A stretch of DNA of 64,000 nucleotides from an uncultured Pseudomonadota bacterium (GTDB lineage Bacteria; Pseudomonadota; Gammaproteobacteria; Burkholderiales; Rhodocyclaceae), in the NCBI GenBank assembly GCA_903951825.1, contig CAJBDJ010000066.1, positions 1-64,000 on the forward strand. The letters are read 5' to 3'. Below are positions 12,554 to 21,534 of this stretch, piece after piece. The notes under the pieces were generated by a model. It saw only the letters and a program-made list of their open reading frames with translations. It was not told the DNA's origin and ran no database searches. Position numbers and translations under genes: made by a program. Position 1 is the stretch's first letter, and every line of letters begins with the position of its first letter.

Positions 12554-13381
12554 TTACCAGAGTTTCCACCAGGCTGTCTGACGCACCAGACCTTCTTTGT
12601 AATAGCGGCTTTCCGGGTAGTTTTTACGCATGACACGCTCAGCGTCGTCACGCAGATCAGTCATCCCGAGATGGTTGTAAGCGGTGACCATGATGAACAT
12701 GGCCTCTTCGGTTGCCGGTGCATTGGGATAATTCTTGATCGCATTCTGTGCGCGGTTGGCGGCGGCGATGTAGGCGCCACGACTAATGTAGTAACGCGCC
12801 ACATTGACATCTTGCTTGGCCATGGTATTGACCAGATAATTCATGCGCTGGATGGCATCCGGCGTGTACTTGCTGTTGGGAAAACGGCTGACCAATTCGC
12901 GAAAGGCTTCAAAGGATTCACGTGCCGCCTTGGGATCGCGCTCTGATTGATCGGGGTTGCTGACGTAACCGACGAACCCGAGATCTTCGTTGAAATTGAC
13001 GAGACCCTTGAGGTAGTGGGCGTAATCCACCGCCGGATGATTCGGGTGAAGTTTGATGAAACGGTCACAGGCGGCAATCGCCGAACCGGCCTCACCCGCC
13101 TTCCAGTAAACGTAGCCAAGCTCAAGCTGAGCTTGCTGTGCGAGGCGTCCGTAGGGGAAGCGTGCCTCGATTTTTTCAAGATATTTGGCTGCTTTGTCCC
13201 AGCCGCCGTCAGTTTGCGCATCCTTGGCTTCGCTGTAGAGCTTGTTGGCTGACCAGCCGATGGTTTCATCCTGCGCCTCGGGCAGCAACCCGCAGCCGGC
13301 AAGGGTGGCCGCCACGAAGAGCGCGAAGAGAAAACGAAAGCCGTCTTGAAAATGCTGCAATGCGGGTAAACTTCGCATCAT
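12554..13381 (-). CDS. bamD: Outer membrane assembly lipoprotein BamD
   Basis: The essential lipoprotein partner of BamA in the outer membrane beta-barrel assembly machine. A type II signal peptide ends in the lipobox LAGC (Cys about residue 29 from MMRSLP). TPR-like helical repeats fill the rest: DKAAKYLEKIEARFPYG, QAQLELGYVYWKAGE, FRELVSRFPNSKYTPDA and others. Length (about 275) is typical. The frame is open to 13402, but an AGGA ribosome site lies six bases before the ATG at 13381, with a second ATG at 13378. The start is back to back with rluD, whose ATG begins at 13380, so the bamD promoter must lie inside the rluD coding region. Confidence 0.93.
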   Translation of the reverse strand: MMRSLPALQHFQDGFRFLFALFVAATLAGCGLLPEAQDETIGWSANKLYSEAKDAQTDGGWDKAAKYLEKIEARFPYGRLAQQAQLELGYVYWKAGEAGSAIAACDRFIKLHPNHPAVDYAHYLKGLVNFNEDLGFVGYVSNPDQSERDPKAARESFEAFRELVSRFPNSKYTPDAIQRMNYLVNTMAKQDVNVARYYISRGAYIAAANRAQNAIKNYPNAPATEEAMFIMVTAYNHLGMTDLRDDAERVMRKNYPESRYYKEGLVRQTAWWKLW

Positions 13382-14336
13382 GAACGATCCTATTGAAAAC
13401 ACCGAAGATTATAGCCGAACTGAACCGCTGCGCCTGACCGTTCCCGTGAGTTGCGGCGGTCGGCGGCTCGATCAGATCCTTGCGGAATTGTTACCTCAGC
13501 ATTCCCGCAACCGTTTGCAAGCCTGGGTCAAAGAGGGTCTGGTGGCGGTCGACGGCGTAATTGGGTACGAATCAAAGCACAAATTGATGGGTGGTGAAAA
13601 ATTATGCATTGCCGAACCCGAGAACGTCTGTGTCCTCTCCGAGAAACCGGAAAACATTCCGCTGAACATTGTCTTTGAAGATGAAACCCTGCTGGTGATC
13701 AACAAGCCGAGTGGTTTGGTGGTTCATCCCGGCAGCGGCAACCCGAGCGGGACGTTGCTGAATGCCTTGCTGCATCACTTGCCGGCAAACGACGAAATCC
13801 CCCGCGCCGGTATTGTCCATCGCCTCGACAAGGACACCAGCGGCCTGCTGGTTGTGGCAAAAACGCTGGAGGCGCAGACCGATCTGGTTCGTCAATTGCA
13901 GGCGCGCACGGTCAGGCGGCAGTATCTGGCGCTGATTGCCGGCACCATTAAAAAAGATGGTGGCGTCGATTCGCCGATTGGCCGGCATCCGGTGCAGCGG
14001 ATCAAGATGGCGGTTGTTCCGGAAAACCGTGGTGGCAAGCCGGCGCTGACCTGGTACCGCATCCTCGAAAAATTTACCTACTGCACCTTTGTTGAGTGCT
14101 CTCTCGAAACCGGGCGTACGCACCAGATTCGGGTTCATATGACCTCGATCGGCCATCCCTTGATCGGTGACCAGGTGTACGCCAGGCCGAATCCCAAATT
14201 GCCCGAGTTTCCGCGTCAGGCGCTACATGCCACGCGCCTCGGTCTGGTGCATCCGTTAAGCGGCCTGAAAATGCAATGGGAAGTACCTCTGCCGGAGGAT
14301 ATGCGTACATTGCTCGATGCCTTGCGCCATGCCTGA
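13380..14336 (+). CDS. rluD: 23S rRNA pseudouridine synthase RluD
   Basis: A 318-residue RluA-family pseudouridine synthase expected to modify U1911/1915/1917 in helix 69 of 23S rRNA. An S4-like RNA-binding domain spans about residues 25-85 (RRLDQILAELLPQHSRNRLQ). The catalytic motif HRLDKDTSGLLV has its aspartate at residue 150. The RTHQIRVHM and HPLIGDQVY motifs follow. The first 18 residues are acidic and outside the family core. No Shine-Dalgarno sequence precedes the ATG. A TTGAAA at 13346 and a TAAACT at 13367 inside bamD (15-base spacer) could drive an almost leaderless message. The stop overlaps pgeF by eight bases. Confidence 0.95.
   Translation: MNDPIENTEDYSRTEPLRLTVPVSCGGRRLDQILAELLPQHSRNRLQAWVKEGLVAVDGVIGYESKHKLMGGEKLCIAEPENVCVLSEKPENIPLNIVFEDETLLVINKPSGLVVHPGSGNPSGTLLNALLHHLPANDEIPRAGIVHRLDKDTSGLLVVAKTLEAQTDLVRQLQARTVRRQYLALIAGTIKKDGGVDSPIGRHPVQRIKMAVVPENRGGKPALTWYRILEKFTYCTFVECSLETGRTHQIRVHMTSIGHPLIGDQVYARPNPKLPEFPRQALHATRLGLVHPLSGLKMQWEVPLPEDMRTLLDALRHA
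13408..13413 (-). promoter_or_regulatory. -10 element for bamD inside rluD codons 10-12
   Basis: Reading the minus strand, a perfect TATAAT lies at 13413-13408, about 27 bases before the bamD ATG, which gives a leader near 20 bases containing AGGA. The -35 region 17 bases upstream is poor (CAGGCG-like). The position within the rluD reading frame is what the back-to-back gene arrangement requires. Confidence 0.5.
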
Positions 14337-15057
14337 CAGCCTGCGCCCCGAGTGGCCGGCGCCGGCGAATGTTCGTGCCTTGCAAACTCTGCGTTCTGGT
14401 GGTTTCAGTCCGCCGCCCTGGAATACCTTCAATTTGGGTGACCATGTCGGTGATGCGGTGGAGCACGTGGCGGCCAACCGTGCCGCCTTGCGCCGCTTGC
14501 TCCCGCGCGAGCCTTTCTGGTTGCAACAAGTGCATGGAATTATCGTGGTCGATGCCACAGCAATAAGTCGGAATCCTGTTACAGCCGATGCCGCTTTCAC
14601 GCGTGCTACCGGCCACGTTTGTGCGGTCGTGACGGCTGACTGTTTGCCCATACTTCTCTGTGATCGTACCGGTAGCGTGGTTGCAGCCGTCCATGCCGGG
14701 TGGCGCGGATTGCTTGCAGGCATCATTGAGCAGGCGGTCAGCCAGATGGCGGTACCAGCGTCAACGCTACTTGCGTGGCTAGGACCGGCGATCGGGCCGG
14801 CGGCTTTCGAAGTGGGTGATGAAGTTCGGCGGGCGTTTCTGCGCGAATCGGCGGTGGAAAGTGCGTTTGTTGAGCTTGGCCGGGGCAAATGGCTAGCAGA
14901 TATTTATCAGCTTGCGCGCCAACGTCTCAATGCCTTGGGTGTTGTCGACATCAGTGGCGGTGATGCCTGCACGGTGAGCGAGCCGGAGCGTTATTTTTCC
15001 TATCGCCGCGATGGTCTCACTGGTCGAATGTCCAGCCTGATTTGGCTCGCGGACTAA
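14329..15057 (+). CDS. pgeF: PgeF/YfiH-family protein (polyphenol oxidase-like, laccase domain)
   Basis: A 242-residue protein of the YfiH/LACC1 family. Its metal/substrate-site motifs are visible: QVHG, VTADCLPILL with the conserved Cys, and HAGWRGL. Members have been reported as peptidoglycan editing factors that remove wrongly inserted L-serine from UDP-MurNAc and, in relatives, as purine nucleoside phosphorylases; the older laccase label is doubtful. The ATG at 14329 gives the usual family length; an in-frame ATG at 14317 would extend it by four residues. It overlaps the rluD end, the same order seen in E. coli (rluD-yfiH). Confidence 0.92.
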   Translation: MPDSLRPEWPAPANVRALQTLRSGGFSPPPWNTFNLGDHVGDAVEHVAANRAALRRLLPREPFWLQQVHGIIVVDATAISRNPVTADAAFTRATGHVCAVVTADCLPILLCDRTGSVVAAVHAGWRGLLAGIIEQAVSQMAVPASTLLAWLGPAIGPAAFEVGDEVRRAFLRESAVESAFVELGRGKWLADIYQLARQRLNALGVVDISGGDACTVSEPERYFSYRRDGLTGRMSSLIWLAD

Positions 15058-15067
15058 GTATCAAGCG

Positions 15068-15073
15068 TATAAT
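15068..15073 (+). promoter_or_regulatory. -10 element before the ZIP transporter
   Basis: A perfect TATAAT at 15068-15073 begins just after the pgeF stop (15057). The -35 is not convincing. Transcription would start near 15080, about 22 bases before the proposed TTG start of the transporter. This argues against the longer frame that opens inside pgeF. Confidence 0.45.
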
Positions 15074-15101
15074 CGCGGCTTTTCGCCGATTTGAAACCAC
15101 C

Positions 15102-15869
15102 TTGAATACCCTCTCCTGGATTATTGTTGTGTCACTTGCTGGTGGCGTTTTGAGTGTTGCCACTGCTGCAGCGCTTAGTTTGAACATGGGTACTCAGCGC
15201 GTCAATTTGCTGATTTCTTACGCTATCGGTGCACTGCTTGGTGCCGCTTTCCTTGAAATTATTCCGCACGCGCTGGAGCACGGTGACCCACACCAAATGG
15301 CAGCGACCATCCTGTTTGGTATTCTGGGATTTTTCGTTCTTGAAAAACTTGTGCTTTGGCGTCACTGCCACCATGATCACTGTGAGGCACACGATGCCCG
15401 GGCAGCCACCCATGATCATGGTCGCTCGGGATTACTCATTCTGGTCGGCGATACTTTTCACAACTTTGTCGATGGGGTACTCATCGCCGCGGCTTTTTTG
15501 CAGAGCACTGAATTGGGGATCGTCACCGCATTGGCGATCATCGCCCATGAAATTCCGCAAGAAGTGGGCGATTTTTTGATCCTGCTTCATTCGGGATACA
15601 GCAAAGCTCGTGCCTTTGTCTTTAATTTGCTATCCAGTCTGGCAACGCTGCTTGGCGCCATGCTGGGCTATTTCGCACTCTCTGAACTCAGTGAAGTCAT
15701 TCCATTTTTGCTCGGCCTGGCTGCGGCAAGCATGATTTACGTTGCGGTAGCCGACCTGATCCCCGGTCTGCACAAACGAACGGAAATGCGAGCGACGATT
15801 CAGCAGGTATTACTCATCGGACTGGGTATTGCGACGATTGTCGTCGCCCGCGCGCTGGTTGGTGAGTGA
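15102..15869 (+). CDS. ZIP-family divalent metal transporter
   Basis: A 255-residue inner membrane protein with about eight hydrophobic helices, resembling ZIP (ZRT/IRT-like) zinc/iron permeases. The transport-site motifs are clear: DTFHNFVDGVLIAAAF in TM4 and AIIAHEIPQEVGDF in TM5. A histidine-rich cytoplasmic loop (HCHHDHCEAHD and THDHG, about residues 87-108) is a likely metal-binding segment. No ATG suits the N-terminus: the frame opens inside pgeF, and the first residues that look like a membrane protein follow TTG at 15102 (NTLSWIIVVSLAGG). The 3' end overlaps the opposing small membrane protein gene by 60 bases. Confidence 0.87.
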   Translation: MNTLSWIIVVSLAGGVLSVATAAALSLNMGTQRVNLLISYAIGALLGAAFLEIIPHALEHGDPHQMAATILFGILGFFVLEKLVLWRHCHHDHCEAHDARAATHDHGRSGLLILVGDTFHNFVDGVLIAAAFLQSTELGIVTALAIIAHEIPQEVGDFLILLHSGYSKARAFVFNLLSSLATLLGAMLGYFALSELSEVIPFLLGLAAASMIYVAVADLIPGLHKRTEMRATIQQVLLIGLGIATIVVARALVGE

Positions 15870-16055
15870 TTCACGGAACTCCCTGCGTTGTCGGCGCATT
15901 TTCGCGCCACCCAAATAGATAATCAGGGCACACGGCAAAATTCCTATAAAAAGTAGGGTTGAGGCTCCACTAAGTATATTGGGCGCTGTGATTGTCATCA
16001 TCAGGGCAACCCAGAGCCAGCCGATAGCGATGATATACATACGGTAATTATGCAT
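15810..16055 (-). CDS. Small two-helix membrane protein, function unknown
   Basis: An 81-residue protein with two predicted membrane helices (about residues 5-25 and 31-48) and a basic, arginine-rich tail that should face the cytoplasm. The pattern of a short N-terminus, two helices joined by a short loop and an Arg-rich tail recalls small uncharacterised proteins common in Rhodocyclales. It converges on the ZIP gene and shares its last 60 bases with it, and it is divergent from phaC. No known motif is visible. Confidence 0.6.
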   Translation of the reverse strand: MHNYRMYIIAIGWLWVALMMTITAPNILSGASTLLFIGILPCALIIYLGGAKMRRQRREFRESLTNQRAGDDNRRNTQSDE

Positions 16056-16064
16056 TCAAATCCA

Positions 16065-16093
16065 TTGACAGTGTTCGGGTCGGTATGGAGAAT
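16065..16093 (+). promoter_or_regulatory. Sigma70-like promoter for phaC
   Basis: A perfect -35 TTGACA at 16065-16070 is separated by 17 bases from GAGAAT at 16088-16093, which matches the -10 at four of six positions. Transcription would start near 16100 and give a leader of about 30 bases before the phaC ATG at 16131, which has a gagaag ribosome site. Confidence 0.55.
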
Positions 16094-16130
16094 CATCTAA
16101 TTCCAGCCAAAACCAACGAGTGAGAAGCCC

Positions 16131-17861
16131 ATGACGCAGCAGGGATCTAGCGAGAGCGATACATTTTTTGGTGCGGGTTCCCCGTTCATGCAAGCGGGTC
16201 AAAACATGCTCCAGCAATGGACAGATTTTTTGAGCCGGAATGCCAATTCTCACACCGTGACACCGCCCTCCATCGATCCGCAAATGTTGAAAACGCTTCA
16301 GCAGGATTTCATGGCTCAGCAATTGCGTCTCTGGCAGTCAGTACTAACCCGCCAGCAAGGTCAGGAAGCCAGTTTTAAAGTGTCACCGGAACCCGGTGAT
16401 CGTCGTTTCTCAGCGCCGGAATGGCAGCAAAGCCCAGTCTATGATTATCTGCATCAGGCTTATCTGCTCAATACCCAGTTCGTTAAGAAACTGGTCGAAC
16501 TGTTGCCGGCCGAGGATGAAAAAGCCCGCAACCGCATGCGCTTTCTCGCGCGCCAGGTGTCGGATGCCATGGCGCCGACCAATTTTGCCGCAACCAACCC
16601 GGAGTTCATCCAGCGCGCACTTGATACCGAGGGTAAGAGTATTACCGATGGCATCAACAATCTGATCAAGGATTTCGAAAAGGGGCGAATTTCGATGACT
16701 GACGAGTCGGTTTTCGAAGTCGGTCGCAATATTGCAACAACCGAAGGCGCCGTGGTTTTCGAGAATGAGATGATGCAGTTGATTCAGTACCAGCCACTGA
16801 CGTCGAAAGTCGGTTCGGTTCCTCTTCTCGTCGTTCCGCCCTGCATCAATAAGTTTTACATCATGGATTTGCAGCCCGACAACTCGCTGATCCGTTTCAT
16901 GATTGAACAAGGCAATACCGTTTTTCTGGTCTCCTGGCGTAATCCCAAAGAAGCGCAGGGGCACCTGACTTGGGAGAATTATCTTGAGGATGGGCCAATC
17001 ACCGCTTTGCGCACTGTGCAGGATATCTGCAGAGTAAAAAAGGTGAATGCCCTGGGTTTTTGCGTTGGCGGAACCATCCTCACCTCGGCGCTCGCGGTAT
17101 TGAAAGCGCGAGGTCAAGATCCTGTTGCATCACTGACCCTGCTGACGACTTTGCTGGATTTCACTGACACCGGAGAAATTGGCCTGTTTATTGACGAAAA
17201 TGGCCTGATGTCGCGTGAATCGACAATTGGTCAAGGAGGGTTGTTGCCGGCACGTGATTTGTCGAGCACTTTCTCGTTCCTGCGTGCCAATGATCTGGTC
17301 TGGAACTACGTGACCAACAATTACTTGAAAGGCGAGAAGCCGAAAGCTTTTGATCTGCTTTATTGGAACTCGGATTCGACCAATCTTCCCGGGCCATTCG
17401 CTTGTTGGTATATGCGTAACCTCTATCACGAGAACAGCTTGCGTGTTCCGGGTAAGCTCAAAATGTGTGGGGAGCGGGTCGATCTGGGTCGTCTTGAAAT
17501 GCCGGTTTATTTGCTGGCGACGCGAGAAGACCACATCGTGCCATGGCAATCAGCGTATCAAAGCACGCGTTTGCTTGGCGGCGATGTACGTTTCGTTTTG
17601 GGTGCCTCGGGTCATATCGCCGGGGTAATCAATCCAGCCGGTAAAAACAAGCGTAACTACTGGCTGCATGATGATGTAAAGATGGATGCAGAAAGTTGGT
17701 TGATCGCCGCCAACGAAGTCAAGGGCAGTTGGTGGAACGATTGGGCGGCGTGGATCAAGCCCTTTTCCGGAGATTTGCGAGCACCGCGCAAACCCGGCAC
17801 TTCGCAATATAAGCCGATCGAGCCAGCACCAGGGCGCTATGTCAAGGAGCGCGCTGTTTAA
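16131..17861 (+). CDS. phaC: Class I poly(3-hydroxyalkanoate) synthase PhaC
   Basis: A 576-residue synthase that polymerises (R)-3-hydroxyacyl-CoA into storage polyester at the granule surface. The lipase-like box GFCVGG carries the nucleophile Cys311; Asp467 (in TREDHIVPW) and His495 (in ASGHIAGVINP) complete the triad. Length and the N-terminal region (about 200 residues before the alpha/beta-hydrolase core, WQQSPVYDYLHQAYLL) fit class I enzymes that work alone without PhaE or PhaR. It has its own probable promoter, and phaB follows after 111 bases. No thiolase (phaA), phasin or phaR is in the window. Confidence 0.96.
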   Translation: MTQQGSSESDTFFGAGSPFMQAGQNMLQQWTDFLSRNANSHTVTPPSIDPQMLKTLQQDFMAQQLRLWQSVLTRQQGQEASFKVSPEPGDRRFSAPEWQQSPVYDYLHQAYLLNTQFVKKLVELLPAEDEKARNRMRFLARQVSDAMAPTNFAATNPEFIQRALDTEGKSITDGINNLIKDFEKGRISMTDESVFEVGRNIATTEGAVVFENEMMQLIQYQPLTSKVGSVPLLVVPPCINKFYIMDLQPDNSLIRFMIEQGNTVFLVSWRNPKEAQGHLTWENYLEDGPITALRTVQDICRVKKVNALGFCVGGTILTSALAVLKARGQDPVASLTLLTTLLDFTDTGEIGLFIDENGLMSRESTIGQGGLLPARDLSSTFSFLRANDLVWNYVTNNYLKGEKPKAFDLLYWNSDSTNLPGPFACWYMRNLYHENSLRVPGKLKMCGERVDLGRLEMPVYLLATREDHIVPWQSAYQSTRLLGGDVRFVLGASGHIAGVINPAGKNKRNYWLHDDVKMDAESWLIAANEVKGSWWNDWAAWIKPFSGDLRAPRKPGTSQYKPIEPAPGRYVKERAV

Positions 17862-17906
17862 TCATTTTGAACGTATCGACATGAGACGGATTTTCATCAA
17901 CGACGG

Positions 17907-17934
17907 TTGGCAGGTATTTCGACCGGCGTATTTT
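17907..17934 (+). promoter_or_regulatory. Possible internal promoter for phaB
   Basis: TTGGCA at 17907-17912 and TATTTT at 17929-17934 are separated by 16 bases in the 111-base phaC-phaB gap. Transcription would start near 17941, about 32 bases before the phaB ATG. It could let the reductase be made without the synthase. Confidence 0.4.
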
Positions 17935-17972
17935 TCATCACAACGTTAATTCAACAACAGGAAGGAAATACT

Positions 17973-18716
17973 ATGACGCAACGTGTTGCTCTCGTTACCG
18001 GCGCTATGGGGGGTCTGGGAACCGCAATCTGTCAGGAGCTGGCCAAGGCCGGCCATAAGGTAGTTGCCTCTTATCACCCGCAATTTGATAACAAAGATGC
18101 CTGGTTGCAAGAAATGGCTGAGGCCGGCTTCAAGGATTTCGTCTGCGTCGCCGGGGATGTTTCCTCATTGGAAGACTGCCAGAAAATGGTTGCCGAGGCA
18201 GAAGCCGCTTGTGGTCAGGTTGATATCCTGGTCAATAATGCTGGCATCACCCGTGATCGCATGTTCGCCAAGATGGAAAAAGAGGGCTGGGATGCTGTTA
18301 TCTCGACCAACCTGACCTCCCTGTTCAACATGACCAAGCAAGTTTCCGCCAAAATGGCTGAGCGCGGCTGGGGTCGCATTATCAACATTTCTTCAGTTAA
18401 TGGTGTTAAGGGTCAAGCAGGGCAAACCAATTACTCCGCAGCCAAAGCAGGCGTAATCGGCTTCTCCAAGGCACTGGCTGCTGAATTGGCGGCCAAGGGC
18501 GTGACCGTTAACGTTATCTGTCCAGGTTATGTCGCCACCAAGATGGTTATGGCGATCAAGCCAGAAGTCCTGCAGTCGATCATCGATACCGTGCCGATGA
18601 AGCGTCTGGCCAAACCGGAAGAAATCGGCGGCGCCTGTGCTTACTTGTCTTCTGACCTGGCTGCTTTCATGACCGGTGCAACCATGAACATCAACGGTGG
18701 CTTGTATTATCAGTAA
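17973..18716 (+). CDS. phaB: Acetoacetyl-CoA reductase PhaB
   Basis: A 247-residue short-chain dehydrogenase/reductase that reduces acetoacetyl-CoA to (R)-3-hydroxybutyryl-CoA with NADPH, giving the PhaC substrate. The cofactor loop TGAMGGLGTAI is at residues 8-18, then NNAG, and the catalytic Ser-Tyr-Lys set appears as INISSVNG and NYSAAKAG. The ending MTGATMNINGGLYYQ is typical of PhaB. The frame is open from 17907, but a strong aggaagga site eight bases before the ATG at 17973 fixes the start. A rho-independent terminator follows. Confidence 0.96.
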   Translation: MTQRVALVTGAMGGLGTAICQELAKAGHKVVASYHPQFDNKDAWLQEMAEAGFKDFVCVAGDVSSLEDCQKMVAEAEAACGQVDILVNNAGITRDRMFAKMEKEGWDAVISTNLTSLFNMTKQVSAKMAERGWGRIINISSVNGVKGQAGQTNYSAAKAGVIGFSKALAAELAAKGVTVNVICPGYVATKMVMAIKPEVLQSIIDTVPMKRLAKPEEIGGACAYLSSDLAAFMTGATMNINGGLYYQ

Positions 18717-18760
18717 AAAATAGCTTCCTTGGCGTCCCGGCAAGACGCACAAAACAACGG

Positions 18761-18794
18761 AAAGCCCTGATTTTCAGGGCTTTCTGCTTTTTTA
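18761..18794 (+). terminator. Rho-independent terminator after phaB
   Basis: A ten-base perfect stem, AAAGCCCTGA and TCAGGGCTTT with a TTT loop (18761-18783), is followed by ctgcttttttta, which ends in a run of T. It lies 45 bases after the phaB stop. Because the stem is flanked by A-rich and T-rich sequence it may also stop minus-strand transcripts coming from glnD. Confidence 0.85.
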
Positions 18795-18975
18795 TGATCA
18801 GCATCAACACATTTCAATGAACATCGAGCTGAAACTGGGTGAGCTTGCCCGTGGCAATTGGCCTGCCAACATTGACCTTGCTTTGCATTGCTTTTGGAAG
18901 TGCCGGTTGACCGCATTCATCACTCAACGTCGCCACAATCGCTTTTTTCAAGATGGCGTGGCCGAGTAATTGTGT

Positions 18976-21534
18976 TCAAATTTTCAATTGCTCCATCAAT
19001 TCCGTTTCCAGCTTGATACGACTGCTACTGAGCTGCAAGTCACCACCGCTCACCAGGAAAACGTCTTCTGCACGCTCGCCCAAGGTGGTGATCTTGGCGG
19101 TGTGCAGATGAGCGCCGTGTTCAGTGAGCGCCTTGGCCACCGCGTAGAGCAGACCTGGACGGTCGGCGGCAATCAGGGAAAGGATGAAGTGCGCGCCGCG
19201 TTCATCCCCCTGGATGGTGACTTCGGGCTTGATCGGAAAGTGCTTGACCTGACGTGAAACACGACCGGAGGAAGGTTTTTCTGCCGGTAATTGATGGATC
19301 AGGCGATATTCCAGTTCGTGTTCAATGTAGGAAAGCATTTCTCGATCATTGTCGCGCTGCGATACATCGAGCAAGACAAAACTGTCCAGCGCATAGCCGT
19401 GTTCGGTAGTGTGGACTTTGGCATCGACAATGCTATATCCGGCGCGGGCAAGAAAGCCGACAATGCGGGCAAACAAGTCGGGCTGATCGCGGGTGTAGAC
19501 CATAACTTGAATGCCTTCGCCATCCTGATGTAAACGCGCCCTGACAACCGGTTGGTCGTTGAAGATGCGGTAATGCAGGGAGCGTGTATGCCAGGCAATT
19601 TCTTCGGCGGAATGGCGGAGAAAGTAGACCGTATCCAGCTGTTTCCAGAGGCGTTCGTGAACTGTCTCGGAGAGGGCGAAAAAGCGCAGCAGACGCATTG
19701 CTTCCGCCTGGCGTTCGGTAATGATGCCGTGCGGCGCAACGATATTGGCGTCGCCCAGATGCGCTTGCGTTAAAGAGTAGAGATCGTAGAGCAGCTTGCC
19801 TTTCCACTGATTCCAGACCTTCGGGCTGGTGCCGCGAATATCGGCATGGGTCAGCAGGTAGAGTGCGGTCAGGTGCCGGGTGTCGCCAACCAGTCGAGCG
19901 AAGTTTTCTATTATCTCCGGGTCGCTGAGGTCTTCTTTTTGCGCGACGCGTGACATCGTCAGGTGATTTTTGACCAGCCAGACGATGAGTTCCGTATTTT
20001 CTGCCGAGAGAAGATGATCCTCGCAAAAGCGCCGCGCATCGGTGGTACCAAGATCCGAGTGGTCGCCGCCGCGCCCCTTGGCGATATCGTGAAAAATCGC
20101 CGCCACGTAAAGCACCCAGGGTTGATCAAAATTGCTGATGGCACGGGTACAGAACGGGTATTCATGCGCATATTCACTCATCGTGAAGCGTCGAATGTTG
20201 CGCAAAACTTGCAAAATGTGCTGATCGACCGTGTAAACATGAAACAAATCATGCTGCATTTGCCCGACGATCTGCCCGAAGGCGGGCAGATAGGTGCCTA
20301 GAATATCCAGCTGATTCATCCGCCGGAATTCATGAACAACGCCACGGCTACTCTGAAACAATTTGATGAAGGCGGCGCGATTGGCCGGGGCGGCACGAAA
20401 CTCTGCGGTGATGTATTGGCGCGAACGCCACAGCGCACGCAGGGTGCGGGCGGTCATGCCGTGCAGTTCGTGGTGCTCCTGCATGACCATGAAGGTGTCG
20501 AAAATTGCCGCCGGCTTGCGGGAAAACAGGTTTTCGTCACGCAAATCAAGCAGGTTACCCACTGACTGGAAATCATCATCGATGAGCTGCGGCAACTTCT
20601 CGCTTTCTGGCGCCAGCGCCGCGCCGATGTTTTGCATCAGGATGGTATTGAGCAGGGTAATTGCCTTGGCATTGCGGTAATAACCCTGCATCAGCTGTTC
20701 TGAGGCGCGCTTTGCCGGCGTCGACACAAATCCGTACTGGCTGGCGAGCGTGCTTTGGTAGTCGAACATTAAACGGTCTTCGCGCCGCCCCAACTGGAAG
20801 TGCATACGAATTCGCAAGTGACAAAGAAAGTCCTCACACTGCCGGGCGTGGATCAGGCTTTCGCGGGTCAGAAAGCCATTGCCCTCGAGGTCTTCCCAGG
20901 TCTTACCGAATCCTGCGGCCTTGGCGATCCAGAAAATGACCTGCAGATCTCGCAGCCCTCCGGGAGCTTCCTTGAAGTTGGGTTCGAGACTGTAGGGCGT
21001 TTCGTTAAAGCGCAGATAACGCTCCTGTTGCTCAAGGCGCTTGGCTTCAAAAAATAGCAGTGGGTCAAGGTTTCCGTGCAAACGCTTTTGAAAGGTATCG
21101 AACAGCTTTTTGTTGCCGGAGAGAAAACGCGCTTCGAGCAAAGCGGTTTGAACTGAAATGTCGTTGCCGGCTTCGTCAAGACATTCCTGGATGGTGCGAA
21201 CGCTGTGGCCGATTTCCAGGCCAATATCCCAGAAAGCGCCAACTAGCCTTTCCAGCTTTGCCTGCAAAACAATATCCGCCGGTTGCGTTAGAAGAATCAG
21301 CAGATCAACGTCGGATGCCGGGTAGAGTTCGCCGCGCCCGTAGCCGCCCACCGCCGCCAGTGTCAGCGAGGAGGGAAAATCAAGGCGGCTCCATAATTTG
21401 AGCAAAACGGCATCAACCTGTTTGCTGCGCGCCGCAAGTAACCCGGGTGCGTCATTGTTTCGCTCATAATCAGCGCGCAGGGTTTGCTGCATGGCCTTGA
21501 CTTCGCCACGCAGTGCAGCGATTGCATCATCCAT
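18976..21534 (-). CDS. glnD: [Protein-PII] uridylyltransferase/uridylyl-removing enzyme GlnD
   Basis: An 852-residue bifunctional sensor of glutamine that uridylylates and de-uridylylates PII proteins. The nucleotidyltransferase motif [19 protein letters not shown] lies near residues 64-82. A helical region follows, then an HD domain ([18 protein letters not shown] and [16 protein letters not shown]) for the removing activity. Two C-terminal ACT domains bind glutamine (about residues 680-760 and 785-852). Length is standard. It overlaps map by one base at 21534, giving a map-glnD operon as in many proteobacteria. The PII target (glnB/glnK) is not in the window. Confidence 0.97.
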   Translation of the reverse strand: MDDAIAALRGEVKAMQQTLRADYERNNDAPGLLAARSKQVDAVLLKLWSRLDFPSSLTLAAVGGYGRGELYPASDVDLLILLTQPADIVLQAKLERLVGAFWDIGLEIGHSVRTIQECLDEAGNDISVQTALLEARFLSGNKKLFDTFQKRLHGNLDPLLFFEAKRLEQQERYLRFNETPYSLEPNFKEAPGGLRDLQVIFWIAKAAGFGKTWEDLEGNGFLTRESLIHARQCEDFLCHLRIRMHFQLGRREDRLMFDYQSTLASQYGFVSTPAKRASEQLMQGYYRNAKAITLLNTILMQNIGAALAPESEKLPQLIDDDFQSVGNLLDLRDENLFSRKPAAIFDTFMVMQEHHELHGMTARTLRALWRSRQYITAEFRAAPANRAAFIKLFQSSRGVVHEFRRMNQLDILGTYLPAFGQIVGQMQHDLFHVYTVDQHILQVLRNIRRFTMSEYAHEYPFCTRAISNFDQPWVLYVAAIFHDIAKGRGGDHSDLGTTDARRFCEDHLLSAENTELIVWLVKNHLTMSRVAQKEDLSDPEIIENFARLVGDTRHLTALYLLTHADIRGTSPKVWNQWKGKLLYDLYSLTQAHLGDANIVAPHGIITERQAEAMRLLRFFALSETVHERLWKQLDTVYFLRHSAEEIAWHTRSLHYRIFNDQPVVRARLHQDGEGIQVMVYTRDQPDLFARIVGFLARAGYSIVDAKVHTTEHGYALDSFVLLDVSQRDNDREMLSYIEHELEYRLIHQLPAEKPSSGRVSRQVKHFPIKPEVTIQGDERGAHFILSLIAADRPGLLYAVAKALTEHGAHLHTAKITTLGERAEDVFLVSGGDLQLSSSRIKLETELMEQLKI

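Noticed and set aside
17881-17949. A 22-residue ORF in the phaC-phaB gap
   Set aside because: It overlaps the probable phaB promoter, has no ribosome site and shows no leader-peptide features such as repeated regulatory codons.
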